From contig NZ_LMVC01000002.1 in the NCBI RefSeq assembly GCF_001510655.1, forward strand, positions 1,594,388 to 1,658,387: a DNA stretch of 64,000 nucleotides, in the 5' to 3' direction. Below are positions 36,929 through 45,422 of this stretch, piece after piece (position 1 is the stretch's first letter; every line of letters starts with the position of its first letter). This DNA comes from Fictibacillus sp. FJAT-27399. Its GTDB lineage: Bacteria; Bacillota; Bacilli; Bacillales; Fictibacillaceae. The notes beneath the pieces were generated by a model, which worked only from the letters and a program-made list of their open reading frames with translations, was not told where the DNA came from and did not search any database. Position numbers and translations under genes: made by a program.

Positions 36929-38176
36929 ATGGAAGAAGCTATAATCAAAGGAGAACAGCCGGCAATTCCGGTTTCTTTTTTCAGCCAGAAAAAATTTATG
37001 CTCTTGTGGGGAGTTACATTTTGTTCAGCCTTCAGTATTGCAATATTTTTGTTTTCTCAATCCTGGTACATTGTAAAAACACTTAATATGGAAGCCTCTC
37101 TCGGAATGGTAATGATCGCATCAAGTATTCCCCGCCTCCTGTTCATGGCTGTTGGAGGGGTCATCGCAGACCGTGTAAGCCGGACCAAAATCTTATCGGT
37201 CTCTAACCTTACACGCTCCATCCTGCTCGGCGGACTCTTGATCTTGCTCGGTTCAGGTGAGGTTTCTGTCTATTCATTTGCCGTATTCGGCCTCGTCTTT
37301 GGAATTCTCGATGCCTTCGTCTGGCCTGCAAACAGTGCGCTTCTTCCCATGCTTGTTGAGGATTCTCAGCTGACAAGAGCAAACTCCATCATTCAGACGA
37401 CTCAGCAAGCCTCTATGATCATTGGGCCGATGATTGGAGGATTCCTTGTCTCATGGGGAGGGTATCTGTTCTCCTTTTCTGTACCGGCCGTCATGCTGTT
37501 ATGCTCGGCTTTCCTCAGCAGATTGATTAACTTAAAGCCTGCCTCCACTGACAGCAGCGGCGCGCCAGGTATTTTCGCCTCCATCAAAGAAGGCTTTTCC
37601 TTTGTTAAGACTCAGCCATTCCTAATCGCCCTCTTTATCAGTACCATATTCATAAATTTAAGCGTAGTAGGACCTTTGATGATGGGATTGCCCATTTTTG
37701 TAAAAACCATCTTGCATGGTTCTGCTCTCGATTTCAGCTATATGGACGGATCAATGGCTGCAGGAATGGTCGTCAGTTCTCTGGTCATCGGCTTCCTCAA
37801 TGTAAAAAGATACCGCGGCATGTTTGCGACGGCCGCCCTGTTTTCTATGGCAGCAGCTCTCATGCTTTTCAGCCAAACTCACTTTCAAGCCGGGTGCATG
37901 GCCGTCTTATTTCTAATCGGCATGACATTTCCAGCAACGAATATCCCGATCCTCTCTATTTTTCAGCAATTAGTGGACCGGTCGATGCTCGGAAGGCTTT
38001 CAGGATTATTAACCATGGCTTCCTTGGGGTTAACCCCTGTTTCCTATGCGGTTACCTCTTTCTTTCTTTCAAATGGCGTCTCTATCACTTCCATTATGTT
38101 TTGCGGCGCCTGTTCATTGCTGCTCGTCAACTTGATTGTACTTTGGAAATTGCCTGTATTTCGTAAAACCAGCTGA
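36929..38176 (+). CDS. MFS efflux transporter
   Basis: 415 residues with about twelve membrane helices and the MFS motif A variant GVIADRVSRTKIL between helices 2 and 3. This is the MFS_3/enterobactin-exporter-like branch (SQSWYIVKTL, SSIPRLLFMAVGG). ATG 36929 follows AGGAGAG by 8 nt. It is likely a drug or metabolite exporter under control of the upstream regulator. The substrate is not predictable. Confidence 0.87.
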   Translation: MEEAIIKGEQPAIPVSFFSQKKFMLLWGVTFCSAFSIAIFLFSQSWYIVKTLNMEASLGMVMIASSIPRLLFMAVGGVIADRVSRTKILSVSNLTRSILLGGLLILLGSGEVSVYSFAVFGLVFGILDAFVWPANSALLPMLVEDSQLTRANSIIQTTQQASMIIGPMIGGFLVSWGGYLFSFSVPAVMLLCSAFLSRLINLKPASTDSSGAPGIFASIKEGFSFVKTQPFLIALFISTIFINLSVVGPLMMGLPIFVKTILHGSALDFSYMDGSMAAGMVVSSLVIGFLNVKRYRGMFATAALFSMAAALMLFSQTHFQAGCMAVLFLIGMTFPATNIPILSIFQQLVDRSMLGRLSGLLTMASLGLTPVSYAVTSFFLSNGVSITSIMFCGACSLLLVNLIVLWKLPVFRKTS

Positions 38177-38188
38177 GGAGGAATAAAA

Positions 38189-39187
38189 GTGAGAATACTG
38201 ATCATTGGCGGTACACGATTCGTAGGAAGATATATTACGGCTTCATTTTTACAGAAAGGCCATCAGGTTACTCTTTTCAATCGGGGGTCAAATCAAGAAC
38301 TGTTTCCTGAATGCCAAACCCTGATTGGAGACAGAGACAGCGATTTAAAGCCATTACGAGGACAGAAGTGGGACGCTGTTGTCGACACGTGCGGATATTT
38401 CCCGAGGCAGACTGAACAAATGGCGAAAACTCTGAGGGATTCAGTTCCCCACTACACGTATATTTCTTCTGTATCTGCCTATAAAAGCATGGAGAAAAAA
38501 AACCAGACAGAAGAAAGTGAACTTGGTGTCCTTACGGATACAGCCACAGAGGAAATAACCGGAGAGACATATGGCCCATTAAAAGCCGCCTGTGAGGAAA
38601 AAATCAAACAGACCTACGGTGAGTCTTGTCTGATCATCCGTCCCGGCTTAATTGTCGGACCCCACGATTATTCAGACAGATTTACGTATTGGCCTGCCAG
38701 AGCAGCGAAAGGCGGGGGAATTTTAGCACCTGCAGAACCAGACAGACAAGTTCAATTCATTGATGTCAGGGATTTGTCTGAATGGATCGTTTCAATGGTG
38801 GAGAAAAAAGCAGCTGGAGTGTTTAATGCAGTAGGAGATCATTATAGGATGGCTGAAGTCCTGAAAGCCTGTCTCTCCGTCACCAAATCCGGAGGTGAGA
38901 TTATTTGGGTAGAAGAATCCTTCTTAAATGAGAAGAAAGTCGATGAATGGATGGAACTTCCGTTATGGATTTCCTCCAAGAAATCCCTCGGAATACAGCA
39001 TATAAACAATGACAAAGCGATCGCTTCCGGGCTTGCTTTCCGAAATATCCAAGAAACCATTATGGACACCTTTAACTGGGATCAGACCAGAAATATGAAA
39101 CCAGAAGACTATAAAGCCGGCATGTCCCCGGATAGGGAGAAGGAACTGCTATCCGAATGGCGCGCCAAAACAGTGTCACATTCTTGA
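38189..39187 (+). CDS. NAD-dependent epimerase/dehydratase (extended SDR)
   Basis: 332 residues with N-terminal Rossmann motif GGTRFVGRY, nucleotide strand end TLFNRG, an IISSVSAY-type strand (YTYISSVSAY) and the YGPLKAACE active-site Tyr/Lys. This resembles the isoflavone-reductase/mRNA-binding-like atypical SDRs annotated in Bacillaceae as sugar epimerases. GTG start behind AGGAGG, 12 nt after the MFS gene, so third in the operon. The substrate is unknown. Confidence 0.85.
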   Translation: MRILIIGGTRFVGRYITASFLQKGHQVTLFNRGSNQELFPECQTLIGDRDSDLKPLRGQKWDAVVDTCGYFPRQTEQMAKTLRDSVPHYTYISSVSAYKSMEKKNQTEESELGVLTDTATEEITGETYGPLKAACEEKIKQTYGESCLIIRPGLIVGPHDYSDRFTYWPARAAKGGGILAPAEPDRQVQFIDVRDLSEWIVSMVEKKAAGVFNAVGDHYRMAEVLKACLSVTKSGGEIIWVEESFLNEKKVDEWMELPLWISSKKSLGIQHINNDKAIASGLAFRNIQETIMDTFNWDQTRNMKPEDYKAGMSPDREKELLSEWRAKTVSHS

Positions 39188-39276
39188 TCATTTCTGAAAA
39201 AATTGGAAAATTGGGTGACTTCCCCATGGCACTTGTCCAGTCTTGAACAATAACAGCTGCATATTGTAATCATGTA

Positions 39277-39397
39277 GAGAATGTCACTCTATCCTGCCGG
39301 CTTAAAAGTCTCTCCGGCAGAAAAAGCTCTTCCCCACCCCAATTCTTCATCATGCGTTCGGCTTTTGCCATAATCCCTAAGATTATGGCTTTTTTTT
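39277..39397 (+). ncRNA. Candidate small RNA with C-rich single-stranded region
   Basis: A promoter-like pair TTGAAC (39243-39248), 16 nt, TGTAAT (39265-39270) is followed by a stem CTGCCGG (39294-39300)/CCGGCAG (39314-39320), an unpaired CTTCCCCACCCC (39329-39340), and a strong terminator GCCATAATC/GATTATGGC with T8 (39367-39397). C-rich loops facing Shine-Dalgarno sequences are typical of Firmicute trans-acting RNAs such as RoxS/RsaE and FsrA. It could instead be the 3' UTR of the SDR gene. Confidence 0.5.
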
Positions 39398-39399
39398 GA

Positions 39400-40032
39400 T
39401 TATTTCTTTCTGGGCAAATGGAACGAAGAATAAGGATCTGTGTACTTCGTCAGTTCAGACGGCAGCTTTCCAGCCGTAAATACCTGCTGAATTTCACGGT
39501 GGCTGATCTCCATCTTGGCTAAAGCTGGATAGATCGAATAATCCGTTCTCTGCTGAGAGCGGCTGTCCATCGTTTGGAAAGCTTTTAGTGTAGATTCTTC
39601 AATTTCATTTACATACTGATGAATTTGATGAATCTGCTGTACAATCATTAAATATTCTGCCTTCAAACGGTGCATTTCCTCTATCTTTTTCTTCATCGTT
39701 CTTGTAGCAGCATCCACTTCACGGTCTCTTGCCTGATGAAGGGTATTCACAAAATCCTTCATCCTGTCCCGTCTGGTTTCTTTAAGCTCATCCAGATGTT
39801 CCATGGCATCCCGTTCCTTCGCTAACAGCCGGAGATACTCGTCCTTACTCTCATGAAGAGCTTCCATACTGACACGGGAATTTCTTCTGCCATACTGTCC
39901 AAGAAGACTCTCATACTCTGAAGAGGCCATTTCCTTCTGCTTATGCAGGATCTTCCATCGATCATTAGCCTCTTTTATACGTTCTTCATAATCCTTGCTT
40001 ATTTGATTAAACTGCTTAAGTTCAGGATACAT
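39400..40032 (-). CDS. Hypothetical coiled-coil protein
   Basis: 210 residues, almost entirely helical and charged, with heptad-rich stretches through about residue 155 (KDYEERIKEANDRWKILHKQ, REVDAATRTMKKKIEEMHRL). No signal peptide, membrane helix or cysteine. ATG after AGGAGT. The C-terminal 50 residues are less regular and Pro/Ser containing. No family recognised; a structural or scaffold role would be a guess. Confidence 0.7.
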   Translation of the reverse strand: MYPELKQFNQISKDYEERIKEANDRWKILHKQKEMASSEYESLLGQYGRRNSRVSMEALHESKDEYLRLLAKERDAMEHLDELKETRRDRMKDFVNTLHQARDREVDAATRTMKKKIEEMHRLKAEYLMIVQQIHQIHQYVNEIEESTLKAFQTMDSRSQQRTDYSIYPALAKMEISHREIQQVFTAGKLPSELTKYTDPYSSFHLPRKK

Positions 40033-40050
40033 ACCGTACTCCTTTCTAGT

Positions 40051-40162
40051 AAGAAAAGCTGAAGTGTCCTACCTGGGACGAAAAAATGCATCTAGTTTTC
40101 GTCCTCGAGGGCCAGTGACGAAAAAAGCTTTTAGTTTTCATCCTTGGACACTGAAGCTGGAT
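40051..40162. repeat. REP-like hairpin repeat, copy 2
   Basis: Outer arms AGTGTCC and GGACACT with flanks AAGAAAAGCTGA and TGAAGCTGGAT; inside, GGACGAAAA pairs with TTTTCGTCC. It shares layout and end sequences with the copy at 10531-10607. Confidence 0.5.
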
Positions 40163-40294
40163 CAAAAGCTGAAGCCCCAAGGAGCCATAACTTCGCCCAA
40201 AATTCCTTCTTTACACTATTCGTGAAAGGAATCTTGTTTAATGGTCTCGAAGGTTAAAGGGTTAGAACTATATTCTGCAGAAAGAGGAACATAC

Positions 40295-40870
40295 ATGAAA
40301 TCGATTTTAGTTGTCCGTCATTGCAAAGCTGGTGGCCAGGAAAGAAACGCTGTCCTGACAAAGGAAGGATTGCAGCAATCCCACGATTTAAAGAACTTTC
40401 TAATGAACAAACCCGTTGACAGAATTATTTCAAGTCCTTTTACCAGAGCAGTTGATTCCATTGAACCCCTGGCAAAACTTAAGGATCTCCCCATCGAAAC
40501 AGATGACCGCTTAGCTGAAAGGATATTATCCTCAAAGAATCGTCCCGACTGGCTGAAACTGCTGGAGCATTCCTTTTACGACTTTGAAGCCGTTCTTAAA
40601 GGAGGAGAATCCAATCAGAAGGCAACTGAAAGGGTTCAGCCGCTTCTGAAAGAAATCATCGCTTCGCCGTATCAGTGTATCGTTCTTGTCACACATGGAA
40701 ATTTAATGACTCTGTTATTAAAACTCTTTGATGATCGCATGGGTTTTTCTGAATGGAAGGCTCTATCGACCCCAGATGTATATGAAGTGACCGTACAGGA
40801 AGAAGCAGTATCCAAAGAATCTGGAAATAAACTGGTAGTTGTTTCCACACCCCCACCCGCGGACACCTAA
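40295..40870 (+). CDS. Histidine phosphatase superfamily protein (SixA-like)
   Basis: 191 residues from ATG 40295 behind AAAGAGG; the longer frame from 40241 lacks an RBS. The phosphohistidine-forming motif is LVVRHCKAGG, with RISSPFTRA-type strand (RIISSPFTRAVDS) and second catalytic His in VLVTHGNLM. Cys follows the first His where Gly is most common. It is likely a small-molecule or protein histidine phosphatase; substrate unknown. Pro-rich C terminus. Confidence 0.83.
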   Translation: MKSILVVRHCKAGGQERNAVLTKEGLQQSHDLKNFLMNKPVDRIISSPFTRAVDSIEPLAKLKDLPIETDDRLAERILSSKNRPDWLKLLEHSFYDFEAVLKGGESNQKATERVQPLLKEIIASPYQCIVLVTHGNLMTLLLKLFDDRMGFSEWKALSTPDVYEVTVQEEAVSKESGNKLVVVSTPPPADT

Positions 40871-40926
40871 GGGCGAAACCTGTGTTGTAGCTAACATCAC
40901 TATACAAAAACGGGAGGAATACATCC

Positions 40927-41610
40927 ATGAAAAAAGTAGTAGTAGCTTCAATTCTAGGTGCATCATTATTCGGTGCTAACGCAGGAATTTCTCATGCGCA
41001 AGATTGCCCTCAAGGTGGAAATGTACAAGTACAACCACAACAAGGACAATCGAACGCTGATATAAATAAATTAATCGAATCTCTTAAAAAACAAGGATTC
41101 GATGTACAAACTCAAAACGCTGAGCAAAAGCAACAACAAGCTCCAGCTCAAGAAAAAACTCAAACTCAAGCAGCTCCACAACAACAAAAAGCGAGTGAAG
41201 CACCAAAGTCTGACGCTGCTGCTGGCCAATTAACTGCTGACGAAAAGCAAATGGTTGACAAAGTAAACCAAGAGCGTGAAAAAGCAGGGGTTAAACCGCT
41301 TCAAGTAGATATGGAACTAACTAAAATGGCTCGAGTAAAAGCACAAGACATGATCGACAATAACTACTTCGATCACAATTCACCAAAATACGGTTCTCCA
41401 TTCGACATGATGAATAAGTTTGGCATCCAATACCAAACAGCTGGTGAAAACATTGCCGGAAACTCTTCAGTTGATGGAGCTCACACATCTCTTATGAACT
41501 CTCAAGGACACCGTGAAAACATCCTTAAATCTGACTACACAAAAGTTGGTATCGGGATTGTTGACGGCGGAAAATACGGTAAAATGTTTGTCCAAGAATT
41601 CACTGGATGA
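40927..41610 (+). CDS. Secreted CAP-domain (SCP/PR1) protein, YkwD-like
   Basis: 227 residues: signal peptide (about residues 1-27, ending SHAQ), a Gln/Ala-rich linker (about 35-105), and a CAP domain with VDKVNQEREKAGVKPLQVD, the His/Glu motifs NNYFDHNSPKYGSPFDMM and AGENIAGN, and HRENILKSDYTKVGIG. CAP proteins of Bacillus are exported and often wall-associated; enzymatic role is not settled. ATG after GGGAGG. Codon use looks richer in CAA/GAA than its neighbours, fitting high expression or low complexity. Confidence 0.88.
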   Translation: MKKVVVASILGASLFGANAGISHAQDCPQGGNVQVQPQQGQSNADINKLIESLKKQGFDVQTQNAEQKQQQAPAQEKTQTQAAPQQQKASEAPKSDAAAGQLTADEKQMVDKVNQEREKAGVKPLQVDMELTKMARVKAQDMIDNNYFDHNSPKYGSPFDMMNKFGIQYQTAGENIAGNSSVDGAHTSLMNSQGHRENILKSDYTKVGIGIVDGGKYGKMFVQEFTG

Positions 41611-41616
41611 TCATAC

Positions 41617-41650
41617 AAAAAAGAGGCGTTCCTGCGGGCGCCTCTTTTTT
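41617..41650. terminator. Terminator of the CAP-protein gene
   Basis: AAAAAAGAGGCG and CGCCTCTTTTTT form a stem with loop TTCCTGCGGG; symmetrical A/T runs allow use by the facing kinase gene. Confidence 0.88.
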
Positions 41651-41701
41651 GTATGGACATTCATTCCTCCTCAATCCCAAAAGCCCGCATTTACTCTCAA
41701 T

Positions 41702-43138
41702 TTAAATCGGCAAAACCACTTCAAATGTTGTCCCTTTTCCTACTTCACTTGAAACCCTTACCCGGCCTTTATGATTTTCAATAATCTTATAGCTGACCAT
41801 GAGCCCTAAACCTGTTCCCTCTTCTTTTGTTGTATAGAATGGTTTTCCAATTCTGTCCAATACTTGGTTTGGCATTCCCGTTCCATTATCCGTAAAGCAG
41901 AAATGAACATAATCTTTTCCTCTGCGGAAAGCTTTAATGGTAATGGTTCCACCTTCAGCCGTCGCTTCAATCCCATTTTTTATTAAATTAATAAAAACCT
42001 GTTTAATCTGAAAAGGATCACAATCAATATCAGGAATACCTTCGCCAATCTCCATTTCCAGTTCAATGTTTTTTAGGATCGCCTGTGTCTGAAGCAGGGA
42101 GACTGTTTCTTTTAGTGTGAGCACGAGACTGCTTTTTTCAATATGCTGGCGGTCGGTCTTGGCAAGCAGCAGAAACTCTTTGATAATATACTCAATCCGG
42201 TCAACTTCGTTTAAAATAATGGAATAATAAGCATCATGTGCTTGGCTTTCATTTTTAAGCAGCTGGATAAACCCTTTAAGGCTGGTGAGAGGATTACGGA
42301 TTTCATGGGCGACTCCAGCAGCCATCTCACCGACGACATTCAAGGTCTCCGCTTTTAGAAGGCGGGCTTCTGTCTGCCTTCGTTCAGTCACATCTTCCAG
42401 GATACACAGGTGGATGCCCGGCAGTATGTCTTTCTTTCCTGTAAATTCAATCAGCCTTTGTTCGTCTGCAAATCCTGATTTAAACTCCCATTTGAGGCTC
42501 GGATCGAGCATGAACAGATCCCAATTAAGAGATAATTCTCCTTCATCTTCCTCACAGATGAAGGCATCCAGCCTGTTTTGGTTTAAATCCCCGCGTGAGA
42601 TTCCCAGCACCTTGCGCGCGGCTGGATTAGCTTCGAGAATGACTCTGCTGTTATTCAGCAAAAGAATAGGATTGAGTGTATTATTAAATATTTCTTTGTA
42701 TTTGTGCGTATAGAGTATTAATTCTTCTCGTGATTTTGTATCGCGTGTACAATCCGTTGAAGTACCAACAACTTCTGATACCTGTCCATTATGAAACACA
42801 GGTGAAAGAACCGTATGATAAGAACGGTCCGCATAGTGCGTTTCAAAAAAGCAGGCATGGCCGCTGAAGGCTTTTTCAAAGTAAATTTCCCAGTGCTGAA
42901 TGGTTTTAAGAGGTATCAGATCACTCAAAGGGCGTTCTGCATCAGCTCCACGAATTGCAATTTCTTGGGCAAACTTCCCCTCAGAGTGCGTGACAACATA
43001 GTTTCCGGCAGCTTTTCTTTTCAGCTTGAAAAATTGAACCGGACTGAGTTCCAATGTATGAATCTGTCCGTCCTCCTTTTGAGGTTGTTCTATACGCCTC
43101 TGCATATTCATCATTTTCACTAAAAATTGTTCAACCAT
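41702..43138 (-). CDS. PAS-domain sensor histidine kinase, cytosolic orphan (sporulation kinase-like)
   Basis: 478 residues from ATG 43138 behind AAAGGGG; the longer frame runs back into the neighbouring terminator. Two PAS-like sensor regions (about residues 25-140 and 150-260) precede a HisKA domain with phospho-His in GVAHEIRNPLTSLKGFIQLL and a HATPase with INLIKNGIEAT, DNGTGMP and EGTGLGLMVSYKIIENH. There is no membrane helix and no response regulator nearby, as for KinA/KinE-type kinases feeding Spo0F. The role in sporulation is inferred. Confidence 0.85.
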   Translation of the reverse strand: MVEQFLVKMMNMQRRIEQPQKEDGQIHTLELSPVQFFKLKRKAAGNYVVTHSEGKFAQEIAIRGADAERPLSDLIPLKTIQHWEIYFEKAFSGHACFFETHYADRSYHTVLSPVFHNGQVSEVVGTSTDCTRDTKSREELILYTHKYKEIFNNTLNPILLLNNSRVILEANPAARKVLGISRGDLNQNRLDAFICEEDEGELSLNWDLFMLDPSLKWEFKSGFADEQRLIEFTGKKDILPGIHLCILEDVTERRQTEARLLKAETLNVVGEMAAGVAHEIRNPLTSLKGFIQLLKNESQAHDAYYSIILNEVDRIEYIIKEFLLLAKTDRQHIEKSSLVLTLKETVSLLQTQAILKNIELEMEIGEGIPDIDCDPFQIKQVFINLIKNGIEATAEGGTITIKAFRRGKDYVHFCFTDNGTGMPNQVLDRIGKPFYTTKEEGTGLGLMVSYKIIENHKGRVRVSSEVGKGTTFEVVLPI

Positions 43139-43287
43139 GGTGTGTATACCCCTTTTCTCCATAGTTGGATTTTTGTACGCTATCGATCCCCTTTGATATA
43201 ATTCGGTAAAAGGTAAGAAATCCCTATTATGCAAAGTGCCTAATTTTTCTTTAGGAATTACTAGTAATAATATCCTATGAAGGATAG

Positions 43288-43325
43288 AAAATCCCTCCTT
43301 GCTCAAATGAGCAAGGAGGGATTTT
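43288..43325 (-). terminator. Terminator after the TlpA/ResA-like gene
   Basis: AAATCCCTCCTTGCTCA and TGAGCAAGGAGGGATTT form a 17-bp stem with a 2-nt loop region; a short T run follows. Confidence 0.8.
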
Positions 43326-43326
43326 C

Positions 43327-43899
43327 TTATTTTGCCTTTTCTGCAAAATCAATCATAAGATTTTGAGAAAGAGGTCCAATTATTTTTTTTTGGATTATCC
43401 CCTTGGAGTCAATCAAATAACTCGTCGGAAGAGATACCGCCTGAAACTTCTTACTGACCGTTCCATCCGTATCTAACAAAATCGGAAACGCTGCTTTTCG
43501 TTCCTTTACAAATTCTGAAACCGAATCCGTGCTTTTCTCTGTATATCTTAAATTTACTGCCAGGATTTCCAGCTTCTTTTCTTCATATTGGTTGAAGACT
43601 TTCTGCATATCGGGCATTTCTTTTCGGCAAGGAGGGCACCAGGTTGCCCAGAAATTCAGAATGACCTTTTTACCACGGTAATCTTTAATGGAAACCTTTT
43701 CTCCGTTCAGTGCCATTATCGTAAAATCCGGCACTTTATTGCCTGGTTTTAAGCCTGTACGTCCATTCTCCTCCACCGCGCTGAATGTACCCCTCGATGC
43801 ATTCCGGTCCTTAGGTTGTGCTTCCTGCTTTGATGTCCAAAGGGCAAGCCCGATTAAACCAACGAGGATGAGAACAATAATGAATGGTTTTATTTTCAT
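43327..43899 (-). CDS. Membrane-anchored thiol-disulfide oxidoreductase (TlpA/ResA-like)
   Basis: 190 residues: N-terminal membrane anchor (about residues 5-21), then a thioredoxin fold with WATWCPPCRKEM (Cys88, Cys91) and the cis-Pro in VSLPTSYLID. CPPC differs from the CEPC of ResA. It acts outside the membrane, reducing or isomerising disulfides, for example in cytochrome c maturation or spore development. It is next to a decayed sigma-factor locus. The ORF ends at a strong hairpin. Confidence 0.88.
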   Translation of the reverse strand: MKIKPFIIVLILVGLIGLALWTSKQEAQPKDRNASRGTFSAVEENGRTGLKPGNKVPDFTIMALNGEKVSIKDYRGKKVILNFWATWCPPCRKEMPDMQKVFNQYEEKKLEILAVNLRYTEKSTDSVSEFVKERKAAFPILLDTDGTVSKKFQAVSLPTSYLIDSKGIIQKKIIGPLSQNLMIDFAEKAK

Positions 43900-43954
43900 A
43901 GAACCTGCCTCTTTATGTTTTTCTTATTGGGTTTCTTCACCTGCATATTACAGC

Positions 43955-44394
43955 TTAGAAAGAAGGACAATAGCCTTTAGGCTGTGTGCTTTTTGCTGTA
44001 GGTTCATGAGAAACGGCAACGGCATCCCACTTGTGGCTGCCTGGATAATCCACTTTAAAGACGACAGCCCCAACTTTTCGCTGATCTTCAGCAAGATGCT
44101 TCATCGCTGACTTCAATTTTTGCCTCTCTTCTTTCCATGTAATCTGATCCTCAATAGACATTTCATCTTTTATCAATGAATCACGGTCCTCAAGTTCAAC
44201 CTCATTTCCCTTCATCTTGCGGATAAAGTCTAAACATGTATTTCTCGTGATCGTTAACAGCCATGATGAAAACTTTTCTTTCTCTTCCGAATAAACTCCT
44301 TTTTTTCTCCAAAGTCCAATAACTTCTGCTCAAGCGCTGATTTATCCCCGTTTTGAACTTTAAGATAAAGTTCAAAATCCGTAAGCTTTGACAT
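43955..44394 (-). pseudogene. Decayed ECF sigma factor fused by deletion to an anti-sigma C terminus
   Basis: A fine RBS (AAAGGAG, 6 nt, ATG 44394) starts MSKLTDFELYLKVQNGDKSA, the usual start of a sigma-70 region 2. After about 25 residues the frame breaks; in the next frame comes RKKGVYSEEKEKFSSWLLTI and RNTCLDFIRK, the end of region 2, without most of regions 2.1-2.3. It continues to region 4 start (SAMKHLAEDQRKV) and then switches to FKVDYPGSHKWDAVAVSHEP and STQPKG, which resembles the C terminus of RskA-type anti-sigma factors. Not functional as sigma factor. The anti-sigma part is less sure. Confidence 0.7.
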
Positions 44395-44546
44395 ACCTGT
44401 CTCCTTTGAATCGTTTTACTGTCATTATACCTATAGATGTCTGCTTTGTCCTACCGTAATAAACAGAGTTATTAAGATAACGTTTGAATTAGTGTTTTGG
44501 ATGACCTGAATTCTGGAATTCTGCATCTGCCACGACGAAGTTTCTA

Positions 44547-44573
44547 TAAAAATACATGGAGAAACACCGATAT
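44547..44573 (+). promoter_or_regulatory. SigD (sigma-28) type promoter of motAB
   Basis: TAAA (44547-44550), exactly 15 nt, ACCGATAT (44566-44573). This is one base away from the flagellar consensus TAAA-N15-GCCGATAT and lies about 65 nt before motA. Confidence 0.85.
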
Positions 44574-44636
44574 ATAAGTGTAGCCGGAACAGGAGATCTA
44601 TCTTTAAATTCAGCAAAAAGCGAGGATGAATATAAT

Positions 44637-45422
44637 ATGGATAAAACATCGGTGATTGGCTTAATCATTGGATTTGTTGCTATTGGTGTAGGTATGGTTT
44701 TAAAAGGAGTTGCTATCTCTTCGCTCTTCAATCCCGCAGCACTGCTGATTATCTTTGCAGGAACAGCTGCTGCCATCATGATTGCCTTTCCTTTAAACGA
44801 AGTAAAAAAACTTCCAAAGCTTTTTAAGATATTGTTTACCGATCAGAAGATGGTAAGCATGGGAGAACTGATTGCAATTTTCATTGAATGGGCAACTATC
44901 GCCCGAAAGGAAGGCTTGCTTGCACTCGAACCGAAATCTGAAGAAATTGATGATCCATTTTTAAAACAAGGGATCAAAATGATTGTCGACGGCCAGTCCC
45001 CCGAATTTATCAAGGATGTACTAATAAAAGATTTGGAAACGATGGAAGAACGCCATCTCAGCAATGCGGGCATCTTCTCACAGGCAGGCACCTATGCGCC
45101 GACGCTCGGAGTACTTGGAGCAGTTGTCGGTCTTGTTGCAGCCCTCGGACACATGGATGATATTGAGGCCCTCGGACATGCCATTTCTGCTGCTTTTATC
45201 GCAACGCTCTTTGGAATATTTACTGGGTATGTCCTATGGCACCCCTTTGCCAATAAATTAAAACGAAAATCACAGAATGAAGTCATGCTAAAAGAGATTA
45301 TGATTGAAGGGCTTTTATCCATCCAGGATGGAACCTCTCCAAAAATATTGGAAGAAAAATTATTAACCTACATCCCGGCAAGCGAACGGGAAAGCCTAAA
45401 AGAGGGTGTCAGCATTGGCTAG
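44637..45422 (+). CDS. motA: Flagellar motor stator protein MotA
   Basis: 261 residues from ATG 44637 (MDKTSVIGLIIGFVAIGVGM), the start that matches Bacillus MotA; the longer frame from 44556 overlaps the promoter. Four membrane helices; cytoplasmic loop with ARKEGLLALE and the torque residues region FLKQGIKMIVDGQ; proton path helices in AGTYAPTLGVLGAVVGLVAAL and FGIFTGYVLWHPFANKLKRK. It pairs with MotB as a proton-driven stator. The MotA similarity in memory is to the H+ type rather than MotP. Confidence 0.94.
   Translation: MDKTSVIGLIIGFVAIGVGMVLKGVAISSLFNPAALLIIFAGTAAAIMIAFPLNEVKKLPKLFKILFTDQKMVSMGELIAIFIEWATIARKEGLLALEPKSEEIDDPFLKQGIKMIVDGQSPEFIKDVLIKDLETMEERHLSNAGIFSQAGTYAPTLGVLGAVVGLVAALGHMDDIEALGHAISAAFIATLFGIFTGYVLWHPFANKLKRKSQNEVMLKEIMIEGLLSIQDGTSPKILEEKLLTYIPASERESLKEGVSIG

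Noticed and set aside
43139-43306. 56-residue N-terminal extension of the histidine kinase
   Set aside because: The extension begins inside the terminator hairpin and lacks an RBS; the ATG at 43138 has one.
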